This document shows positions 5,878-10,287 of a stretch of 10,287 bases of DNA, in pieces. The stretch spans positions 1-10,287 of the forward strand of contig UQYA01000067.1 of the NCBI GenBank assembly GCA_900545165.1. Direction: 5' to 3'. The notes under the pieces are model-generated. The model searched no databases, had not been told where the DNA came from, and saw only the letters and a list, made by a program, of their open reading frames with translations. This DNA is from an uncultured Collinsella sp. GTDB lineage: Bacteria > Actinomycetota > Coriobacteriia > Coriobacteriales > Coriobacteriaceae. Both the position numbers and the translations under genes were made by a program. The first letter of the stretch is position 1. Each line of letters opens with the position of its first letter.

Positions 5878-7353
5878 TTACTTCTTGTTGCGCATCTGCG
5901 CTTCCATCTGGCGCAGCAGGTCCATATCGGACTTGGGGCCGCCCGTTCCCAGGCCGCCCATGCCGCCCAGGCCCATGGCATCCAGACCGGGAATATTGGG
6001 CATGCGCATCTTTTTGCCCTTCTTACCCTTCTTGCCCTTCTTGCCGCCAGCCTGCGCCTGATTGGCCATCGTGCGCATGCGGCCCATCATCTTATTCATC
6101 TCGCCCCACTGCTTCATAAGGCTATTGACCTCGGTGGGGGTCACGCCGGCACCCTTGGCAATGCGGGCACGACGCTGGCCGTTAATGATGGAAGGACGCA
6201 GGCGCTCCTCCTTGGTCATCGACATGATGATGGCTTCGTTCTTGTCAAAGATGCCCTCGTCCAGGTTGCCGCCCATCTGGTTGAGCGCGCGCTGACCACC
6301 GGGAAGCATGCCCAGAATGCCCTTCATGCCGCCCATCTTCTTGACGGCCTTCATCTGGTCGAGCATGTCGTTCATGGTAAAACCCTCGCGCAGCATACGC
6401 TCGGCAGCCTCGAGCTGCTCGGCGTCGGCCGCCTCCTGGGCCTTCTCGATAATGCCGACGACATCGCCCATGCCTAAAATGCGCTTGGCCATGCGGTCGG
6501 GGTAGAACGGCTCAAGCGAATCGGGCTTCTCGCCCATGCTCACGAACTTGATGGGCTTGCCGGTCACCTGGCGCACGGAAAGCGCGCCGCCGCCACGGGC
6601 ATCGCCGTCGAGCTTGGAGATGATCACGCCGTCAAAGTCGGTGCGCTCGGCGAAGGTCGAGACGACGTTGACGATATCCTGGCCGGTCATGGCATCGACG
6701 ACCATCAGCACCTGATCGGGCTTGACGGCCTTCTTGATATCCACGGCCTCCTGCATCATCTGCTCGTCGATCTGCAGACGACCGGCGGTATCGACGATGA
6801 CTACATCGCGCAGGTGGTCGACTGCCTCCTGGATGGCACCCTTGGCGATATCGACCGGGTGCTCGCCGTCGCCGCGGAAGACCGGCACGCCGATCTCTCC
6901 ACCGAGTGTGGCCAGCTGGTCGGCAGCGGCGGGACGGTAGACGTCGCACGCGGCGAGCAGCGGCGAGCGGCCCTGCTTCTTGAGCTGGTAGGCCAGCTTT
7001 ACGGCCGCCGTGGTCTTACCGGAGCCCTGCAGGCCCACGAGCATGATGACATTGGGAATGCGGTTGCTAAAGACGAGCTTGCTCTCGGTGGAGCCGAGCA
7101 TCTCGGTGAGCTCGTCGAGCACGATCTTGACGACGTTTTGCGCCGGCGACAGCGACTCCATGACCTCGGCGGTCATGCAGCGCTCCTTGGTCTTGGCGAC
7201 AAATTCCTTGACGACCTTGAAGTTGACGTCGGCCTCGAGCAGCGCCATGCGAATGTCGCGCATGGCCGAGGTAATGTCGGCCTCGGTCAGCTTACCCTTG
7301 CCACGCAGGCGGTCAAATGTGTCGTTGAGGCGATCGCTCAGGGAATCAAACAC
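5878..7353 (-). CDS. ffh: Signal recognition particle protein Ffh (SRP54)
   Basis: Ffh binds 4.5S/SRP RNA and signal peptides of nascent chains and, with FtsY, delivers ribosomes to the membrane. The 491-residue protein has the N domain (about 1-85, ALLEADVN at 38-45), the GTPase domain and the Met-rich M domain (about 325-435). GTPase motifs visible are GLQGSGKT (107-114), DTAGR (188-192) and SKLDGDARGGG (246-256). RNA-binding residues lie in INGQRRARIAKGAG (390-403). The tail carries a GKK repeat (438-448) and a Met/Gly-rich stretch, somewhat longer than in many Ffh proteins. Translation starts at GTG 7353 with AAGGAG six to seven bases upstream. That site overlaps the ftsY stop codon region, leaving a 10-bp gap and suggesting coupled translation. 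It is the last gene of smc-ftsY-ffh before the hairpin at 5818-5857. Confidence 0.98.
   Translation of the reverse strand: MFDSLSDRLNDTFDRLRGKGKLTEADITSAMRDIRMALLEADVNFKVVKEFVAKTKERCMTAEVMESLSPAQNVVKIVLDELTEMLGSTESKLVFSNRIPNVIMLVGLQGSGKTTAAVKLAYQLKKQGRSPLLAACDVYRPAAADQLATLGGEIGVPVFRGDGEHPVDIAKGAIQEAVDHLRDVVIVDTAGRLQIDEQMMQEAVDIKKAVKPDQVLMVVDAMTGQDIVNVVSTFAERTDFDGVIISKLDGDARGGGALSVRQVTGKPIKFVSMGEKPDSLEPFYPDRMAKRILGMGDVVGIIEKAQEAADAEQLEAAERMLREGFTMNDMLDQMKAVKKMGGMKGILGMLPGGQRALNQMGGNLDEGIFDKNEAIIMSMTKEERLRPSIINGQRRARIAKGAGVTPTEVNSLMKQWGEMNKMMGRMRTMANQAQAGGKKGKKGKKGKKMRMPNIPGLDAMGLGGMGGLGTGGPKSDMDLLRQMEAQMRNKK
6011..6046 (-). repeat. Four 9-bp tandem units encoding the Ffh GKK repeat
   Basis: Four near-identical 9-base units (TTCTTGCCC type, with TTTTTGCCC and TTCTTACCC variants) lie in a row and encode Gly-Lys-Lys repeats in the Ffh C-terminal tail. 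Copy number could change by slippage without shifting the frame. Confidence 0.8.
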
Positions 7354-7363
7354 TGGTTACTCC

Positions 7364-8281
7364 TTAGTTGAACTCGCCCACCAGGGCGCGGCAGAAATCT
7401 TTGGCATTGAACTCCTGCAGGTCATCGACCTGCTCGCCCACGCCGATGCGCAGGATGGGAAGCTTGAGCTTCTCGGCCACGGCCATGGCGATACCGCCCT
7501 TTGCCGTGCCGTCGAGCTTTGTCATGATAATACCGTCCAGACCCAGCGCCTCGTTAAACTCGAGCGCCTGGTTCAGGCCGTTTTGGCCCGTCGCGGCATC
7601 GATCACGAGGACAACCGAGACCGGCATGGGACCGGCGGCCATATTGGCGGCGCGCTTGCGCGTCACGTTGACCACCTTGGCAAGCTCGCGCATGAGCTCG
7701 GGGCTCGTGTGCAGGCGGCCGGCGGTATCGATAAGCACCAGGTCGCTGCCACGCTTATCGGCCTCGTCGAGCACGTCGTAGCAAACGCTTGCCGGGTCGG
7801 AGCCGCGGTCGCGCTTGATGACGGGAACACCGGCGCGCTGGCCCCACACATCGAGCTGCTCGATAGCGGCAGCGCGGAAGGTATCGGCCGAACCGATCAC
7901 GACGTTCTTGCCGCGGGCGGCCATGGCACTCGCGATCTTGCCGACCGTCGTGGTCTTGCCGGCACCGTTAATGCCCACAAACAGCACGCAGCTCGGCGTG
8001 TCGGCGAACGGATCGCGCTCAACGGGAACAAAATGCTGCTCGAGCTGCTCGGCCAGGGCGCGACGGAGTTGCGGGGCGGTCTTGAGGTTCTTCTTGGCCG
8101 CGGCATCGCGCAGGTCATCGGACACCTTGATCGCGACCTCGGCACCCATGTCACCCATGACGAGAGTGTCCTCTAGGTCCTCCCAAAAATCCTCGTCGAC
8201 CTCGCCGCCAAAATAAAAGACCTCGTTGAGGGCCTCGCGGCTACGCTCAAGTCCACGCGAGAGAGCATCGAAGAATCCCAT
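7364..8281 (-). CDS. ftsY: Signal recognition particle receptor FtsY
   Basis: FtsY is the membrane-associated GTPase that receives the Ffh-ribosome complex. The 305-residue protein has a short NG form: the N domain (about 1-90, WEDLEDTLVMGDMG) and a G domain. Visible motifs are GINGAGKTTTVGK (103-115), DTFRAAAIEQL (133-143), DTAGR (185-189), TKLDGTAKGG (254-263), GVGEQVDDLQEF (280-291) and a C-terminal Phe-containing end. It lacks the long acidic A domain of E. coli FtsY. Its ATG (8281-8279) shares one base with the smc stop codon (TAATG arrangement). No close Shine-Dalgarno is evident (AAAGG is about 13 bases away), so its translation is probably coupled to smc. Its stop lies 10 bp before ffh, consistent with balanced production of the two GTPases that work together. 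Confidence 0.98.
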   Translation of the reverse strand: MGFFDALSRGLERSREALNEVFYFGGEVDEDFWEDLEDTLVMGDMGAEVAIKVSDDLRDAAAKKNLKTAPQLRRALAEQLEQHFVPVERDPFADTPSCVLFVGINGAGKTTTVGKIASAMAARGKNVVIGSADTFRAAAIEQLDVWGQRAGVPVIKRDRGSDPASVCYDVLDEADKRGSDLVLIDTAGRLHTSPELMRELAKVVNVTRKRAANMAAGPMPVSVVLVIDAATGQNGLNQALEFNEALGLDGIIMTKLDGTAKGGIAMAVAEKLKLPILRIGVGEQVDDLQEFNAKDFCRALVGEFN

Positions 8282-10287
8282 TATGCATTCACGACCTTTC
8301 CGGTTTCGCGATCGAGTTTTTGCGAGACGACGCGACTGACGCCGTCGGCTTGCATCGAGACGCCGTAGAGGACGTCAGCGTCCTCCATAGTACGGCGCTG
8401 ATGCGAGATAACCAAGAGCTGCGTATCGGAACGCAACACGTCGAGCGCGCCGATGAGCTTGGACAGGTTGGCGTCGTCGAGTGCCGCCTCGACCTCGTCC
8501 AGCACATAGAACGGCACCGTACGCGTGCGATACACGGCAAAGAGCAGGGCGAGCGCCGTCAGGCTCTTCTCGCCGCCCGACATGAGCATCATCTTGGTGA
8601 TGCGCTTGCCACGCGGCTGCGCCACGACCTCGATGCCTGTCTCGGCCGGATGCTCGGGATCGGTCATCTCCAGATGTGCCTGGCCACCCGGGAACAGCAT
8701 GGCGAAGATCTCGCGGAAGTTCGCATCGACCTTCTCGAAGGTCACCAGGAAGGCCTTACGCATCTTGCGGTCGATGGCCACGGTGATCTTGGTGAGCGCC
8801 TTGCGCGCGCTCTCCAGATCGGCCAGCTGCTCCTCGATGTAATCAGCGCGGCGCTTGAGCTGCTCGTACTCCTCCATGGCAACCTGGTTCACAGGACCCA
8901 GGTTGTTGATCTGGCGCACGAGCTGGTTGAGCTCACGTTCGGCGGCATCGCGGTCAGTGGGAGCAGGAAGCATGAGCGCTTCCTCGAGCACCGTGGTGCC
9001 ATCGGCGGTAATGGCCTTGATGGCAGCCTCGACCTGCACCTCGAGCTTGCCACGCGCGACCTTGAACTCGTTTTGCGTAGCAGAGGCGGTATCGACTCGC
9101 TCCTTAGCGCGGGCAACCTCTGCCTTGGCATCCTCGATGGTCTTCTTGAGCGAAGCGGAGTCCGCCTCCTCCAGAGAGGCCTGGTCACGCAGGCGCGCTG
9201 CCCAATCCGATGCGCGTTCCAACAGGGCAGAATAGCGTTCGTGCATGGGGTCGACGCGCAGGCGCAGCAGCTCGAGCGAGCGCGAGGCCTGGCGTGTTCC
9301 GCGGATACGGCGGTCGATGCCCTCCAGGCGATGCTCCAGGTCAGGCACACGGCCCTTCAGCGAACGCAGACGCTCGCTCGTCTGAGCCAGGCGGACCTTG
9401 GCATCGGCGAGCTTGCCGGCTGCGTCGGAATCGTCACGGCGCACGCGATCGAGTTCGTCGTTGGCTTCGGCAATCTGGAGACCCAGGTCGCTTGCCTGCG
9501 CACGGGCCTCGTCGCGCGAACGGGTGAGCTCGTCAACGCGCGGACGCGCAGCGCGAACGGCCTCGGCGGCCTTCTCACGGCGCTTGGAGATGCGCACGCG
9601 CTCGACCTCGGCATTGTTGGCACTTTGCTCCAAGCGGCCGATCTCGGAAAGCAGCGAGCGGCGCTCGCCCTCAAGACGGGCGATCTCGCCGGCGGCATCG
9701 CCCTCGGCGGCACGCGCCTCCTCGACGGCCGCATTGGCCTCGACGACCTGATCCGACACACGCTCAAACACGGCGGCCAGATCGGGCTCCAGGCCCTCTA
9801 ACTCGCGAATGCGACGCTTGCGCTCCAGGGCACCCGAAGCCTCGCCGGCATCGAGCCCAACGCGCACCAGGCCGCCACAGCTCACGCGGGCGCCATCGGG
9901 AGTCACATAGGTCACGCCGTCAACGACTGGTGCCGCCAGAGCGGTAGCCAAGTCATCGACCACGTAATAGCCGCCGAGCAGCGCCTCGACAACCGGACCA
10001 TACCCGGCACGCACGGACAGACGGTCGACCAGACGAGAACCGGCAGCGCCCTTAGCAGCAGCACCGCCGCTCACGCCGCGCGTCACCAGCAGTGCCTCGC
10101 CCGAGGCCTTCTTTTGGTCCAGAGCCGCACGACCGGCGCGCTCAAGCGTAGCGGCGTCATCAAACAAAAGAGCATCGATATCGCCGGCAAGCAGCTGCTC
10201 GACCAGACCCTCGAGCTCACGAGGGGCCTCGAGCACGTCGCCCAGACGACCCGAGACATCATCGCCCAGCGCACCCATCAGACGGCT
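8281..10287 (-). CDS. smc: Chromosome segregation protein SMC (C-terminal portion, 5' end outside window)
   Basis: SMC is the ATPase core of bacterial condensin and organises sister chromosomes. The frame runs open past 10287, so only the last 668 residues are present. An ATG at 10278 is internal, preceded by in-frame Ser-Arg-Leu. In order: the remaining part of the hinge (about the first 150 residues, ending near SCGGLVRVGLDAGEASGAL); a long Ala/Glu/Arg-rich coiled coil (about 155-470); LGPVNQVAMEEYEQL at the start of the C-terminal head; the ABC signature MSGGEKSLTALALLF (first residue Met instead of the more usual Leu); Walker B FYVLDEVEAALDD; and VISHQRRTMEDADVLYGVSM with the D- and H-loops. 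These are the standard SMC head elements. The N-terminal head with Walker A is outside the window. It is the upstream gene seen in the smc-ftsY-ffh operon and overlaps ftsY by one base. Confidence 0.97.
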   Translation of the reverse strand, partial: SRLMGALGDDVSGRLGDVLEAPRELEGLVEQLLAGDIDALLFDDAATLERAGRAALDQKKASGEALLVTRGVSGGAAAKGAAGSRLVDRLSVRAGYGPVVEALLGGYYVVDDLATALAAPVVDGVTYVTPDGARVSCGGLVRVGLDAGEASGALERKRRIRELEGLEPDLAAVFERVSDQVVEANAAVEEARAAEGDAAGEIARLEGERRSLLSEIGRLEQSANNAEVERVRISKRREKAAEAVRAARPRVDELTRSRDEARAQASDLGLQIAEANDELDRVRRDDSDAAGKLADAKVRLAQTSERLRSLKGRVPDLEHRLEGIDRRIRGTRQASRSLELLRLRVDPMHERYSALLERASDWAARLRDQASLEEADSASLKKTIEDAKAEVARAKERVDTASATQNEFKVARGKLEVQVEAAIKAITADGTTVLEEALMLPAPTDRDAAERELNQLVRQINNLGPVNQVAMEEYEQLKRRADYIEEQLADLESARKALTKITVAIDRKMRKAFLVTFEKVDANFREIFAMLFPGGQAHLEMTDPEHPAETGIEVVAQPRGKRITKMMLMSGGEKSLTALALLFAVYRTRTVPFYVLDEVEAALDDANLSKLIGALDVLRSDTQLLVISHQRRTMEDADVLYGVSMQADGVSRVVSQKLDRETGKVVNA

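Noticed and set aside
8320..9801. Long plus-strand open frame (493 codons) opposite smc
   Set aside because: It is antisense to a clear SMC head and coiled coil. Its composition is that of a complementary-strand frame in GC-rich DNA, and it has no recognisable domain. The same applies to long frames opposite ftsY/ffh (7010-8176), thyA (4018-4833), the RNA methyltransferase (2415-3113) and MATE (988-1578).
1..10287. CRISPR arrays, tRNA or rRNA genes, prophage or toxin-antitoxin modules
   Set aside because: I saw no regularly spaced repeats, no cloverleaf-like sequence and no such genes. The window is housekeeping sequence apart from the items listed.

Overview
The window looks like an assembled contig end from a high-GC (about 60%) actinobacterium, most likely a gut coriobacterium of the Collinsella type. 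I base that on GC content, codon use, the smc-ftsY-ffh gene order and the gene repertoire; no rRNA or other phylogenetic marker is present, so the genus is an inference. The first 30 bases are not biological. They match the end of an Illumina Nextera (Tn5) read-2 adapter, so the left edge, where ftsH is cut off, is a library or assembly artefact.

Layout, left to right: (1) adapter, 1-30. (2) The N-terminal 171 codons of ftsH on the minus strand, ending just before the AAA+ domain. (3) A plus-strand cobO/btuR (corrinoid adenosyltransferase) pseudogene with an early stop and a large internal deletion. (4) A long imperfect palindrome (872-954) between that remnant and the next gene. (5) A minus-strand run of MATE efflux protein, SpoU/TrmH-type RNA 2'-O-methyltransferase, folA (dihydrofolate reductase) and thyA (thymidylate synthase). 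thyA and folA are 9 bp apart and form one unit, joining dTMP synthesis to recycling of the dihydrofolate it produces. (6) A short divergent control region with two near-identical palindromes, which are probable operators. (7) A plus-strand gene fusing a DUF134 helix-turn-helix domain to a NifX/NifB-like dinitrogenase-cofactor domain and a His/Cys-rich tail. A near-perfect Shine-Dalgarno sequence and ATG sit inside the gene at the domain border. (8) A bidirectional terminator hairpin. (9) A minus-strand operon smc (partial, running off the right edge) -> ftsY -> ffh. This couples chromosome condensation (SMC) with the signal-recognition-particle receptor and GTPase; smc and ftsY overlap by one base, and the ffh Shine-Dalgarno abuts the ftsY stop codon.

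Most of the window is ordinary housekeeping sequence. The parts that merit a second look are the DUF134-NifX fusion with its internal start and paired operators, the decayed cobO, the long palindrome beside it, and the adapter. No stretch over 300 bp lacks a gene. The intergenic gaps are all under 170 bp and are described where they hold anything.
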